Assembly (NCBI RefSeq): GCF_002261475.1
Contig: NZ_NEVN01000003.1
Span: forward strand, 1 to 64,000
Source of the DNA: Bordetella genomosp. 5
Lineage (GTDB): Bacteria > Pseudomonadota > Gammaproteobacteria > Burkholderiales > Burkholderiaceae_B
Direction: 5' to 3'
DNA length: 64,000 bases
Shown: piece after piece, positions 1 to 12,014 of the stretch
Position numbering within the stretch: position 1 is the first letter of the stretch
Layout of the letters: each line of letters begins with the position of its first letter
Translations under genes and position numbers: made by a program
The notes under the pieces: model-generated
What the model was told of the DNA's origin: nothing
Database searches by the model: none
Seen by the model: only the letters and a program-made list of their open reading frames with translations

Positions 1-832
1 GCCGGCGAGCGCTGGCGCGCCGGGCGCCGACGCGCCGGGCGCCGGCGCGCCGATCGTGGTGCCGCCGGTGGCCGAGGCCGCGCCGGACGCTGCCGCCTCC
101 GTTGCCGTGGCACCCGCGCCCGCCGCTGGCGCCGCGGCGTCCGCTACCGAGCGACCGCGCATTCCCGTGCGCAGCGGTCCGCCGCCCAAACCGGCGCCCG
201 TCGAAGCCAGCTCGAAAGAGGCGGAGCCGACCCCGGCCGAGCGTGCCCGCGAGGTGGCGGCCCGCGCCGGCCGCGCCGACTTCGCCGAGCTCGAAGGTCT
301 GGTGTCCGCCTGCACGGCCTGTGGTCTGTGCGAGGGCCGCAAGCACGCGGTGTTCGGCACCGGCGCTCAGCAGCAGGTGCGCTGGCTCGTGGTGGGCGAA
401 GCCCCGGGCGAACAAGAGGATCGCCAGGGGCTGCCGTTCGTCGGCCGTTCGGGGCAGTTGCTCGATGCGATGCTGGCGTCGGTGGGCATGAGCCGTGAGC
501 AGGACGTGTTCATCGCCAACGTGATCAAGTGCCGTCCGCCCGGCAACCGCAATCCCAAGCCCGAAGAAGTGGCCGCCTGCAGTCCGTACCTGATGCGCCA
601 GATCGCGCTGCTCAAGCCGGAGCGCATCCTGGTGCTGGGCCGCTTCGCCGCGCAGACCCTGCTCGGGACGGAAGCCACCATCGGCAGCCTGCGGGGCCGG
701 GTTCATACCCTCAAGACCGACGAAGGCGTCGAGATCCCGCTGGTGGTGAGTTATCACCCCGCCTATCTGCTGCGCAGTCCGGTCGAGAAGGCGCGCGCCT
801 GGCAGGATCTGCAGCTCGCGGTCCAGCCCTGA
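1..832 (+). CDS. Uracil-DNA glycosylase, iron-sulfur type (5' partial)
   Basis: Removes uracil from DNA as the first step of base excision repair. The reading frame is open back to base 2, so the true start lies before the window; the GTG at 56 is only an internal possibility. The first ~80 visible residues are Ala/Pro/Gly-rich and probably an unstructured linker. The catalytic domain begins at the CTACGLC cysteines, then GEAPGEQEDRQGLPFVGRSGQ (uracil pocket) and a second cysteine pair spanning CRPPGNRNPKPEEVAAC. This four-cysteine pattern is that of the 4Fe-4S family 4/5 glycosylases. The C-terminal SYHPAYLLR motif is also typical. Function is confident; exact family number is not. Confidence 0.9.
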   Translation, partial: PASAGAPGADAPGAGAPIVVPPVAEAAPDAAASVAVAPAPAAGAAASATERPRIPVRSGPPPKPAPVEASSKEAEPTPAERAREVAARAGRADFAELEGLVSACTACGLCEGRKHAVFGTGAQQQVRWLVVGEAPGEQEDRQGLPFVGRSGQLLDAMLASVGMSREQDVFIANVIKCRPPGNRNPKPEEVAACSPYLMRQIALLKPERILVLGRFAAQTLLGTEATIGSLRGRVHTLKTDEGVEIPLVVSYHPAYLLRSPVEKARAWQDLQLAVQP

Positions 833-985
833 GGCAGGGCGGGGGCGGGTCGATGGCCCCGGCCGCTCGCGCCTGACGGCCCGGCCGCCCTGGCCGCCTC
901 GCCCGTTCGCGCCTGCCCCCCGAGCGCCCCGGCGTGACCGCGGGACTGGCCTCGTGTCCGTATCGCGATCGCACGGGCCTGAATG

Positions 986-1015
986 GCATTGGCGGCCCCG
1001 AGGGGCCGCCAATGC
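986..1015. terminator. Strong hairpin between convergent genes
   Basis: A 14-bp perfect inverted repeat (986-999 with 1002-1015) lies between the glycosylase gene and lplT, which converge here. There is no T-tract on either side, so it may act as a factor-dependent terminator or 3'-end stabiliser, not as a classical intrinsic terminator. Confidence 0.4.
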
Positions 1016-1053
1016 ATTGATTCTGTTGAAGAAAGTGGTGGTTCGCCTGGCGC

Positions 1054-2370
1054 TCAGTGCCGCACGGAATCGAGCGCCTGGCCGTGGCCTTCCTGGCCGA
1101 TCTGCTCCTGCAGCTCGGGGTCGCGGGCCAGGTTGCGGCGGCTCCAGCGCATGAAAACCAGCATCAGCACGGTCACCAGCAGGCCGAACACGACGATCAC
1201 GGCATTGATGGGCATGTTGAGCCAGAGCATCAGCGTGTACATCGCGACCATCAGCAGGATGTTGAGCTGCTCGTTGAAGTTCTGCACGGCGATGGAGTGT
1301 CCGGCGGACAGCAGCACATGGCCGCGATGCTGGAGCAGGGCATTCATGGGCACCACGAAGAAGCCGGCCAGGCCGCCCGTGATGAGCAGCAGCAGATAGA
1401 CGCTCCAGGGCGAATAGACCAGCGGCATCAGCAGCACCACCAGGCCCATGCCCGCGCCCACCGGCAGCACGCTCAGCGCGCGGCGCAGCGGAATACGGCC
1501 GGCGAGAATCGAACCGATCACGGTGCCCAGCGCGGCCACGCCCATCAGGATGGAGGCCTGGTCGAGGCGATAGCCCAGGTGGCTGCGGCCCCACTCGATC
1601 ACGATCAGCTGCAGCGTGGCGCCGGCACCCCAGAAGAGGGTGGTGACGGCCAGGGAGATCTGGCCCAGCTTGTCACGCCACAGCACCCGGACGTAGCCGC
1701 CGAACGTGCGGATCAGCTTGATGGGGTTTTTCTGTTGCGGCGGATAGCGCACGTGCGTGTTCGGGATCATCAGATTGCACAGCGCGGCCAGCAGGTAGAC
1801 CACCGCGATCACCAGGATGGCGGCTTCGGCCGGCGTGTGCACCAGCGTGCCGATCGTCGGATGCGACAGCAGCAGCTGCGACACCTTGGGCGAAATCAGC
1901 GCGCCACCCAGCACCGTGCCGATGATGATGGACAGCACGGTCAGGCCTTCGATCCAGCTGTTGCCCTTGACCAGCATATGGGGCGGCAGCATCTCGGTGA
2001 CGATGCCATATTTGGCCGGCGAGTAAGCGGCCGCGCCGATGCCGACCAGGGCGTAGGCGCCGACGACGAGGTAGATCTGGTATTCGTGGGGCACGCCGAT
2101 GCTGGCGTACGAGAACATCAGCAGACAGCCGGCGACCTTGAGCGCGTTGGTGACGAACATCACCCGGCCCTTGGGGTAGGAATCCGCGAAGGCGCCGACG
2201 AAGGCCGCCAGCACCACGTAGGCGAGCGCGAATGACCATTTCATCATCGGCGCCATCCAGTCGGGTCCACTCAGTTCCAGTATCAACGCGATTGCTGCAA
2301 TGAACAATGCGTTGTCTGCCATCGACGAGAAGGCCTGAGCGGCCATGACCAGATAAAACCCGCGTTTCAA
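1054..2370 (-). CDS. lplT: Lysophospholipid transporter LplT (MFS)
   Basis: Inner-membrane major facilitator protein predicted to flip lysophospholipids inward for re-acylation. The 438 residues hold about 12 hydrophobic segments. The N-terminus (MKRGFYLVMAAQAFSSMADN) and the segment AYSPAKYGIVTEMLPP followed by KGNSWIEGLTV are characteristic of LplT. It is somewhat longer than the E. coli protein (about 400 residues) and ends in a charged tail. In many bacteria LplT is next to, or fused with, the acyltransferase Aas; no aas is seen here. It is divergent from smc with about 255 bases between the two starts. Confidence 0.88.
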   Translation of the reverse strand: MKRGFYLVMAAQAFSSMADNALFIAAIALILELSGPDWMAPMMKWSFALAYVVLAAFVGAFADSYPKGRVMFVTNALKVAGCLLMFSYASIGVPHEYQIYLVVGAYALVGIGAAAYSPAKYGIVTEMLPPHMLVKGNSWIEGLTVLSIIIGTVLGGALISPKVSQLLLSHPTIGTLVHTPAEAAILVIAVVYLLAALCNLMIPNTHVRYPPQQKNPIKLIRTFGGYVRVLWRDKLGQISLAVTTLFWGAGATLQLIVIEWGRSHLGYRLDQASILMGVAALGTVIGSILAGRIPLRRALSVLPVGAGMGLVVLLMPLVYSPWSVYLLLLITGGLAGFFVVPMNALLQHRGHVLLSAGHSIAVQNFNEQLNILLMVAMYTLMLWLNMPINAVIVVFGLLVTVLMLVFMRWSRRNLARDPELQEQIGQEGHGQALDSVRH

Positions 2371-2538
2371 GAATATCCCCGCTGGTGCCGGTGCCGGCGT
2401 TGTATGGATTTGGGACTGATCGCCAAATTTGTCAGGGAGTATAGCGTCCGCTCACGCCCGGTGGAGACGCAATGGCGCTCTCGAGCGCCGTTGGTCATGC
2501 CGCCGACGCGGCTGGGGTATCATACGACCCATATCCAG

Positions 2539-2558
2539 ACCGGCCTTTCGAGGCCGGT
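2539..2558 (+). promoter_or_regulatory. Hairpin in smc 5' region
   Basis: An 8-bp perfect stem (2539-2546 with 2551-2558) closes a TTCG tetraloop, an unusually stable RNA hairpin, 68 bases before the smc start. It is followed by TTTGCC, so weak attenuation is conceivable. It belongs to the 255-base region between lplT and smc, in which I see no gene. Confidence 0.35.
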
Positions 2559-2625
2559 TTGCCAATTTGCGCGGCAGGTCCGTTCAACGCCTCTTCGTTC
2601 AACCTACCCGGTCCGTCACCGTACT

Positions 2626-5600
2626 GTGCGCCTTACCCAGCTCAAACTCGCCGGCTTCAAGTCCTTCGTCGATCCCACCGTCATCCCCGTGCCCAGCCAG
2701 TTGGTGGGGGTCGTGGGGCCGAACGGTTGCGGCAAGTCGAACATCATCGACGCCGTACGCTGGGTGCTGGGCGAGGCCAAGGCCTCCGAGCTGCGCGGCG
2801 AATCCATGCAGGACGTCATCTTCAACGGCTCGGGCAACCGCAAGCCGGCGGCCCGGGCGTCGGTCGAGATGGTGTTCGACAACAGCGAAGGCAGGGCGGC
2901 CGGGCAGTGGAGCACCTACGCCGAAATCGCCGTGCGCCGCGTCCTGACCCGCGACGGCACCAGCAGCTACTACGTCAACAACCAGCAGGTGCGCCGGCGC
3001 GACATCCACGACATCTTCCTGGGCACCGGCCTGGGCGCGCGTGGCTACGCCATCATCGGCCAGGGCATGATCAACCGCCTGATCGAGGCGCGTCCCGAAG
3101 AGCTGCGGGTGTTCCTCGAAGAGGCGGCCGGGGTGTCGCGCTATAAAGAGCGCCGCCGCGAGACCGAAAACCGCCTGTCCGACACGCGCGAAAACCTCAC
3201 CCGCGTCGAAGACATCCTGCGCGAGCTGAACAGCCAGCTCGAGAAGCTCGAGGCCCAGGCCGAGGTGGCGCGCCAGTACCGCGAGCTGCAGGCCGACGGC
3301 GAGAAAAAGCAGTTTGCGCTGTGGTTCCTGAAAGAATCCGGCGCGCGCATCGAGCGCGACAAAAAAACCCAGGAGATGGCGCAGGCCCAGAACAATCTGG
3401 AAGCCGCCATCGCCGGTCTGCGTTCCGGTGAGGCAGCGCTCGAATCCCGGCGCCAGGCCCACTACGCCGCGAGCGACGCCGTGCATGCGGCCCAGGGCCA
3501 GCTCTACGAGGCCAACGCCCAGGTCAGCCGGCTGGAGGCCGAGATCCGCCACGTGGTGGACTCGCGCAACCGCCTGACCGCACGCCGCGAGCAGTTGCTG
3601 GCGCAGATCGACGAATGGAACGCGCAGCAGGAACACTGCACCGAACAGATCGCCCAGGCCGAGGACGACCTCGCCACCGGCGCCGCCCGCACCGAAGAGG
3701 CGCGCGCGGTGGCCGAAGAGGCGCAGGCCACGCTGCCCGCCATCGAGGCACGGGTGCGCGAGGCCGCCAGCGGCCGCGACGAGATGCGCGCCGCGCTGGC
3801 CCGCGTCGAACAAAACCTCGCGCTGGCCGCCCAGACCCAACGCGAGTCCGATCGCCAACTGCAGGTCCTGGAGCAGCGCCGCGAGCGCCTGCAGCAGGAT
3901 CTGCGTGAACTGCACACGCCCGATCCGCAAAAGCTCGAAGAGCTGGCCGGCGCCCGCTATGCGGGCGAAGAGCAGCTCGAGACGGCTCAGGCCGAGCTCG
4001 CCGAGCTCGAAGGCCGTGTGCCCGAAGCCGACGCCGAGCGCAGCCGCGCCCAGTCGTCCGCTCAGCAGGACGCCCAGGCGCTCGCGCGCCTGGAAGCCCG
4101 GCTGGCGGCGCTGGTCAAGCTGCAGGAAGACGTCCAGAAGCAGGGCGCGCTCGAGCCCTGGCTCGCCAAGCACGAGCTCGCGGGCCTGGGCCGCCTGTGG
4201 CAGAAGCTGCACATCGAACCGGGCTGGGAGCCCGCGCTCGAGGCCGCGCTGCGCGAACGCATGGCGGCGCTCGAGGTTCGCAACCTCGACTGGGCGCGAG
4301 CCTTCGCCGACGACGCGCCGCCCGCGCGTCTGGCCTTCTACCAGACCCCGGCCGCGGGTCCGGCGCCGGCCGCGCCGGCGGGCCTGACCCCGCTGGCGAG
4401 CCTGCTGCGCATCACCGATCCCGATCTGCGCACGCTGCTCAACGACTGGCTGCGCGGCATCTATACCGCCACCGACGTGACCCAGGCGCTCAACGGACGC
4501 TCGACGCTGCCCGAGGGCAGCGCCTATGTGGTGCGCGCGGGCCATCTGATCGACGCGCACAGCGTGCGCTTCTATGCGCCCGATTCCGAGCAGGCGGGCC
4601 TGTTGGCACGCCAACAGGAAATCGAAAACCTGCAGCGCGAGATCAAGGCCCAGCAGCTCATCGCCGACCAGGCGCTGGGCAACGTGGCGCGGGCCGAGGC
4701 CGCCTGGCAGCAGGTGAGCCAGGCGCTCGCGCCGGCGCGCCAGCGCGTCGCCGAGGTCACCCGCCGCGTGCACGACATCCAGCTCGAGCATTCCCGCCTG
4801 CAGCAGCAGGCCGAGCAGTCCGGTGAGCGCGCCACGCGGCTGCGCCAGGACCTCGAAGAGCTGGCCGTCCAGGAAGAAGACCTGCGCGCCACCCGCGAAG
4901 ACGCCGAGGCGCGTTTCGAAACGCTCGACGCCGAGCTGGCCGAACATCAATCCCGCTTCGCCGACGCCGAAATCGACGGCGAAGGCCTGGCGGCGCAGGC
5001 CGAGGCGGCCCGCACCCGCCTGCGCGAGCTCGAACGCGCGGCGCAAGAGGCCGAGTTCGCCGAGCGCGGCGTGCAGGTGCGCATCACCGATCTGCAGCGC
5101 AACCGCCAGCTCGCCGCCGATCAAAGCCAGCGCGCCACCGTCGAGCTGCAGCAGCTCGAAGGCGAGCTAGTCGACCTCGATGCGTCCGCGACCCAGGCCG
5201 GCCTCCAGGACGCGCTCGAAGCGCGCGCCGAGCGCGAGGAAGCCCTGACGCGCGCGCGCCAGGAGCTCGACAATCTGGCGGCGCTGCTGCGCGGCGCCGA
5301 CGAAGACCGTCTGGCCCAAGAGCGCAACATCGAACCGCTGCGTGCCCGCATCACCGAGCTGCAGCTGCAGGAACAGGCCGCGCGCCTGGCCGAAGAGCAG
5401 TTCACCGAGCAACTGAACGCCCGCGAAGTCGATCGCGACACGCTGGCCCAGGAGCTCTCGACGCTGCCGGACGAATGGCGCCGCGCCAACTGGCTGCAGT
5501 CCGAGGTGGGCCGCATCTCGCGCCAGATCGACGCGCTCGGCTCGGTCAACCTGGCCGCGCTCGACGAGCTGAGCACCTCGCGCGAACGCAAGACCTTCCT

Positions 5601-6156
5601 CGATTCGCAGCAGGAAGACCTGCTCACCGCGATCGAGACGCTCGAAGACGCGATCCGCAAGATCGACCGCGAAACGCGCGAGCTGCTGCAGGAAACCTTC
5701 AATACCGTGAACGGCCACTTCGGCGAGCTGTTCCCGAAACTATTTGGCGGCGGCGAAGCCAAACTCACCATGACCGGCGACGAGATCCTCGACGCGGGCG
5801 TGCAGGTGATGGCTCAGCCGCCGGGCAAACGCAACAGCACGATTCATCTGCTGTCCGGTGGCGAAAAGGCGCTCACCGCGACCGCGCTGGTGTTCGCGCT
5901 GTTCAAGCTCAACCCGGCGCCGTTCTGCCTGCTCGACGAGGTGGACGCGCCGCTGGACGACGCCAATACCGAGCGTTATGCCAATCTGGTGCGCAACATG
6001 AGCGACCAGACGCAGTTCCTGTTCATCTCGCACAATAAGATCGCGATGCAGATGGCCAAGCAACTGGTGGGTGTGACGATGCAGGAGCAGGGCGTTTCGC
6101 GTATCGTTGCCGTAGACATCGATTCGGCCGTGCAGATGGCCGCCGAAGCCGCATAA
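2626..6156 (+). CDS. smc: Chromosome segregation protein SMC
   Basis: ATPase of the condensin complex that organises and segregates the chromosome. Starting at the GTG at 2626 gives 1176 residues, the usual length; the frame stays open upstream to 2404, but those residues are unlike SMC. Walker A (GPNGCGKS) is at residues 31-38, followed by long coiled coils rich in Glu/Gln/Arg, a hinge near residues 510-660, a second coiled coil, then the ABC signature LSGGE at about 1076 and Walker B (CLLDEVDAPLDD) near 1100-1112. It heads a run with zipA (44 bases downstream) and ligA, an arrangement common in Burkholderiales. No scpA/scpB is in the window. Confidence 0.97.
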   Translation: MRLTQLKLAGFKSFVDPTVIPVPSQLVGVVGPNGCGKSNIIDAVRWVLGEAKASELRGESMQDVIFNGSGNRKPAARASVEMVFDNSEGRAAGQWSTYAEIAVRRVLTRDGTSSYYVNNQQVRRRDIHDIFLGTGLGARGYAIIGQGMINRLIEARPEELRVFLEEAAGVSRYKERRRETENRLSDTRENLTRVEDILRELNSQLEKLEAQAEVARQYRELQADGEKKQFALWFLKESGARIERDKKTQEMAQAQNNLEAAIAGLRSGEAALESRRQAHYAASDAVHAAQGQLYEANAQVSRLEAEIRHVVDSRNRLTARREQLLAQIDEWNAQQEHCTEQIAQAEDDLATGAARTEEARAVAEEAQATLPAIEARVREAASGRDEMRAALARVEQNLALAAQTQRESDRQLQVLEQRRERLQQDLRELHTPDPQKLEELAGARYAGEEQLETAQAELAELEGRVPEADAERSRAQSSAQQDAQALARLEARLAALVKLQEDVQKQGALEPWLAKHELAGLGRLWQKLHIEPGWEPALEAALRERMAALEVRNLDWARAFADDAPPARLAFYQTPAAGPAPAAPAGLTPLASLLRITDPDLRTLLNDWLRGIYTATDVTQALNGRSTLPEGSAYVVRAGHLIDAHSVRFYAPDSEQAGLLARQQEIENLQREIKAQQLIADQALGNVARAEAAWQQVSQALAPARQRVAEVTRRVHDIQLEHSRLQQQAEQSGERATRLRQDLEELAVQEEDLRATREDAEARFETLDAELAEHQSRFADAEIDGEGLAAQAEAARTRLRELERAAQEAEFAERGVQVRITDLQRNRQLAADQSQRATVELQQLEGELVDLDASATQAGLQDALEARAEREEALTRARQELDNLAALLRGADEDRLAQERNIEPLRARITELQLQEQAARLAEEQFTEQLNAREVDRDTLAQELSTLPDEWRRANWLQSEVGRISRQIDALGSVNLAALDELSTSRERKTFLDSQQEDLLTAIETLEDAIRKIDRETRELLQETFNTVNGHFGELFPKLFGGGEAKLTMTGDEILDAGVQVMAQPPGKRNSTIHLLSGGEKALTATALVFALFKLNPAPFCLLDEVDAPLDDANTERYANLVRNMSDQTQFLFISHNKIAMQMAKQLVGVTMQEQGVSRIVAVDIDSAVQMAAEAA

Positions 6157-6200
6157 ACCGACTGAACGAAAGGCGCCCCAACCGGGCGTGGGATTGATAC

Positions 6201-9430
<3,230 letters not shown>

Positions 9431-9513
9431 TGCATCCGTGATCGGCGGGCCGGGGTGGCTCCGCCGCTCTCACTGCCGCTGAGACATCGGCACCCGAACA
9501 TGCCGTCCGCACA

Positions 9514-9553
9514 AACAAAAACGCCCGCGATCCGAAGATCGCGGGCGTTTTTG
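9514..9553. terminator. Bidirectional terminator, ligA / PPIase
   Basis: An 11-bp perfect stem (9521-9531 with 9538-9548) with a 6-base loop has an A-tract on its left and a T-tract on its right. It can therefore terminate ligA transcripts on the plus strand and the msrB-PPIase operon on the minus strand. Confidence 0.85.
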
Positions 9554-9569
9554 CGTGAGGGCGAGGGGC

Positions 9570-10346
9570 TTACTGCACCTTGGCCTTTTCACGCAGTTCT
9601 TTCTGGTAGTTGGCCAGGGTTTGCTGGCGCAGCATCTCTTCGATCTGCGGGCGCACCTGATCCATCGGCGGGAACTCGACCGGGCGGGTATCTTCGACCT
9701 GGATGACGTGCCAGCCGAACTGGGTTTGCACCGGCTTGTCGACCAGTTGGCCCTTCTTCAGCTTGGTGACCGCTTCGGCGAAGGGGGCGACGTAGTTGGT
9801 GGGAGGTGCCCAACCCAGATCGCCGCCGCGCTCGGCGCTGCCGGGATCCTTGGAGTTTTTCTTGGCCAGATCTTCGAACTTGCCCTTCTTGCTCTTCAGC
9901 TGAGCCAGCAGGTCGTTGGCGGTCTTTTCGTCTTCGACCAGGATGTGGCGAACCTTGTATTCGTTCTTGCCGGCCTGCTCTTTCTTGACGTTGTCGTACT
10001 CGGCCTTGACCTGGGCATCCGTGACCGGGTGCTTTGCCAGGTAGTCGGCCATCAGGGCGCGAACCAGGATGCCCTGACGAGCGAGTTCGATCTCGGTCTT
10101 GACGTCGGACTTCTTGGCGATGCCTTGCTGTTCGGCGGCCTGGACGAATACCTGGCGGTTGATCATCTCTTGCTTGACCTGCTCGCGCAGCTGGGGCGAG
10201 TCGGTGGCACCCTGGCTCACCAGCAGCTTGACGAATTCGTCGAGGTTTTCCTGCGGGATGGCCTTGCCGTTGACCGTGGCCACGTTTTGGGCAAAAGCGG
10301 GCACGGCGATGACGCAGGCCGCGGCCAGCATGACGATGCGTTTCAT
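9570..10346 (-). CDS. Parvulin-type peptidyl-prolyl cis-trans isomerase, exported
   Basis: Predicted periplasmic folding catalyst of the PpiC/PrsA/SurA class. The ATG at 10346 has an AGGAAA ribosome-binding site and begins a signal peptide of about 20 residues (MKRIVMLAAACVIAVPAFAQ). The mature protein has a short N-terminal helical region and one parvulin domain (about 130-220: YKVRHILVEDEKTA, then GGDLGW and QFGWHVIQVED). At 258 residues it is a single-domain protein, shorter than SurA. It is the last gene of the msrB-yciB-bolA cluster, 16 bases after bolA. Confidence 0.92.
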   Translation of the reverse strand: MKRIVMLAAACVIAVPAFAQNVATVNGKAIPQENLDEFVKLLVSQGATDSPQLREQVKQEMINRQVFVQAAEQQGIAKKSDVKTEIELARQGILVRALMADYLAKHPVTDAQVKAEYDNVKKEQAGKNEYKVRHILVEDEKTANDLLAQLKSKKGKFEDLAKKNSKDPGSAERGGDLGWAPPTNYVAPFAEAVTKLKKGQLVDKPVQTQFGWHVIQVEDTRPVEFPPMDQVRPQIEEMLRQQTLANYQKELREKAKVQ

Positions 10347-10362
10347 GTATTTCCTTTGGGGT

Positions 10363-10671
10363 TTACTTGGAAGAGGGTGCCTGGGCATCGAGTGCCAGCG
10401 CATGTATGGGAAAGGGCATGAGATCTTGCAGACGATCATACACCAGCCGATGGCGCGCCACGGGGCGCAAACCGGTGAACTGGTCGGACACGATGACGAC
10501 GCGATAATGGGCCGCGCCGCCCTTCGCGCCGGCATGACCGGCGTGCAGGTGCGACTCGTCTTCGATGTCCAGCCGCAACGGCGCCAGCGGCGCGAGGCGG
10601 GCCCGGATGATCTCGAGTCGGTCGAGCGGATCCAGCGGATCGAGCGGGGTCTGGGAGGTATCGGAGGTCAT
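10363..10671 (-). CDS. bolA: BolA family protein
   Basis: BolA-fold protein of 102 residues; family members pair with monothiol glutaredoxins in iron-sulfur handling and some act as stress regulators. The conserved core is present: ESHLHAGHAGAKGGAAHYRVVIVSDQF, then RHRLVYDRLQDLMPFPIHALAL. The histidines in the SHLHAGH segment and near RHRLVYD are the usual cluster ligands. The N-terminus carries a small tandem repeat PLDPLDPLD encoded by 9-base repeats. It lies 4 bases after yciB in the same operon. Confidence 0.92.
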   Translation of the reverse strand: MTSDTSQTPLDPLDPLDRLEIIRARLAPLAPLRLDIEDESHLHAGHAGAKGGAAHYRVVIVSDQFTGLRPVARHRLVYDRLQDLMPFPIHALALDAQAPSSK

Positions 10672-10675
10672 GGAA

Positions 10676-11266
10676 TCAGCGCGGCTTGTCGTTGTCGATG
10701 GCCGGCGTCTGGCCGGCGGTTTCGGCGGGCTCGACCAGGTGCCGGCCGAGCCAGAACGATTGGCCCACGACGAACAGCAAGGTCATGATGAGCAGGCCGA
10801 ACGCCTTGAAGCTCACCCACTGCTCTTCGGTGAACGCGCCCGAGAAGGCGACGTACAGGTTGAGCGCGCCGGCGACCGCGAAGAACGCCGCCCACATCAG
10901 ATTGAGCTTGTCCCAGACGTGCGCGGACTTGAGCGTGATCTGCTTGCCCATGAACTTCTCGAGCAGGTTGCGCTTGAGCACGTAACGCGAAAAGAGCAGG
11001 GCGCCGCCGAACAGCCAGTACAGGACCGTGGGCTTCCATTTGATGAACGTGTCGCTGTGCAGATAGATGGTCAGGCCGCCGAAGACCGCGATCACGATCA
11101 GGCTCACCCAGTTCATCGCGTCGATCGGCTTGCCGCGGATCTTCAGCCACGCGATCTGCAGCACCGAGGCCGCGATCGCGACCTTGGTGGCGAAATAGAT
11201 GTCGGCATACCGGTACGCAATGAAGAACAGCAGCAGCGGAAACAGGTCGAACAAAAACTTCTTCAT
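10676..11266 (-). CDS. yciB: Inner-membrane septation protein A (YciB)
   Basis: Integral membrane protein of 196 residues with five or so hydrophobic helices; mutants in other bacteria show septation and envelope defects, but the molecular function is not firmly known. The start [18 protein letters not shown] and the motif [20 protein letters not shown] are hallmarks of the family. The ATG at 11266 overlaps the msrB stop by 4 bases (ATGA), so translation is probably coupled. The C-terminal ~20 residues are polar and variable. Confidence 0.92.
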   Translation of the reverse strand: MKKFLFDLFPLLLFFIAYRYADIYFATKVAIAASVLQIAWLKIRGKPIDAMNWVSLIVIAVFGGLTIYLHSDTFIKWKPTVLYWLFGGALLFSRYVLKRNLLEKFMGKQITLKSAHVWDKLNLMWAAFFAVAGALNLYVAFSGAFTEEQWVSFKAFGLLIMTLLFVVGQSFWLGRHLVEPAETAGQTPAIDNDKPR

Positions 11267-11664
11267 TCGTCGCCCTGCGGTTCGAATTTGAGCGAGACCG
11301 AGTTGATGCAGTAGCGCAGGCCGGTGGGTTCGGGGCCGTCGGGGAACACATGGCCGAGGTGCGAGTCGCAGATGTTGCACAGCACTTCGGTGCGCACCAT
11401 GCCGTGCGTCGTGTCGGTTTCTTCGCGCACGCGGGCGGGGTCGATCGGCTCGAAGTAGCTGGGCCAGCCACAGCCGGCGTCGAACTTCGTGTCGGAGGCG
11501 AACAGCGGCGTGCCACAGCCGACACAGCGATAGATGCCGGGGGTGAAGGTGTCCCAGTAGCGGCCGGTGAAGGCGCGTTCGGTGCCTTTTTCGCGGGCCA
11601 CCGCGAATTCCATCGGCGTGAGCTGGACGCGCCATTCGGCGTCGGTTTTGCGGACTTTATCCAT
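11263..11664 (-). CDS. msrB: Peptide-methionine (R)-S-oxide reductase MsrB
   Basis: Repairs oxidised methionine (R form) in cytoplasmic proteins with thioredoxin as reductant. All key residues are visible in the 133-residue protein: structural zinc cysteines C47, C50, C96 and C99, catalytic C119 in RYCINS, and C65 in the AGCGWPS motif as probable resolving cysteine. First gene of the minus-strand msrB-yciB-bolA-PPIase operon. There is a second methionine sulfoxide repair system (msrPQ) near 48.2 kb for the periplasm. Confidence 0.96.
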   Translation of the reverse strand: MDKVRKTDAEWRVQLTPMEFAVAREKGTERAFTGRYWDTFTPGIYRCVGCGTPLFASDTKFDAGCGWPSYFEPIDPARVREETDTTHGMVRTEVLCNICDSHLGHVFPDGPEPTGLRYCINSVSLKFEPQGDE

Positions 11665-11928
11665 AGCTTCTTAGAGTGTCCCCTGTCGATTTGGTTCGAT
11701 CCGCCGGGGCGCGCCCGTTCGGATTCCGCGAGGGCCTCATCTTAATCGAGATTGAGCGGGCGTCTGAGCACTAGCCCTGGTGCTAACCGGGGTTTCCCCT
11801 TAGAGACGTCTTCTGGCGTTACGGTAAGAATTCGCCATTATCGAATGCATTTGCTTGACGGCTGCATCAAAGTGTTAGGGTAGATACTGGGTGAGAGGAG
11901 CGCCGTCAATTTGATACTCTTTTAACCC

Positions 11929-11934
11929 TATAAT
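11929..11934 (+). promoter_or_regulatory. Candidate -10 element for the first Liv operon
   Basis: A perfect TATAAT lies 81 bases before the binding-protein start, inside an AT-rich stretch that stands out in this GC-rich DNA. No well-spaced -35 is evident (TTGATA at 11911-11916 is only 12 bases away). The whole 350-base gap between the divergent msrB and binding-protein starts holds no gene I can support. Confidence 0.4.
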
Positions 11935-12014
11935 TCTTTTTTCTGTATAACTTTAAACAGGCTCGCACTCCATCCCCGGAGTTCACACAAGAGCCAACAC
12001 AGGAGACAAAAATC

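Noticed and set aside
2404-2625. N-terminal 74-residue extension of SMC
   Set aside because: The extra residues are unlike SMC, and the GTG at 2626 gives the standard start directly before the conserved LKLAGFKSF segment.
2599-5124. An 841-residue open frame antisense to smc
   Set aside because: High GC and strong codon bias keep the opposite strand open. The translation is Arg/Leu/Gly-rich without family features, while the plus strand clearly encodes SMC.
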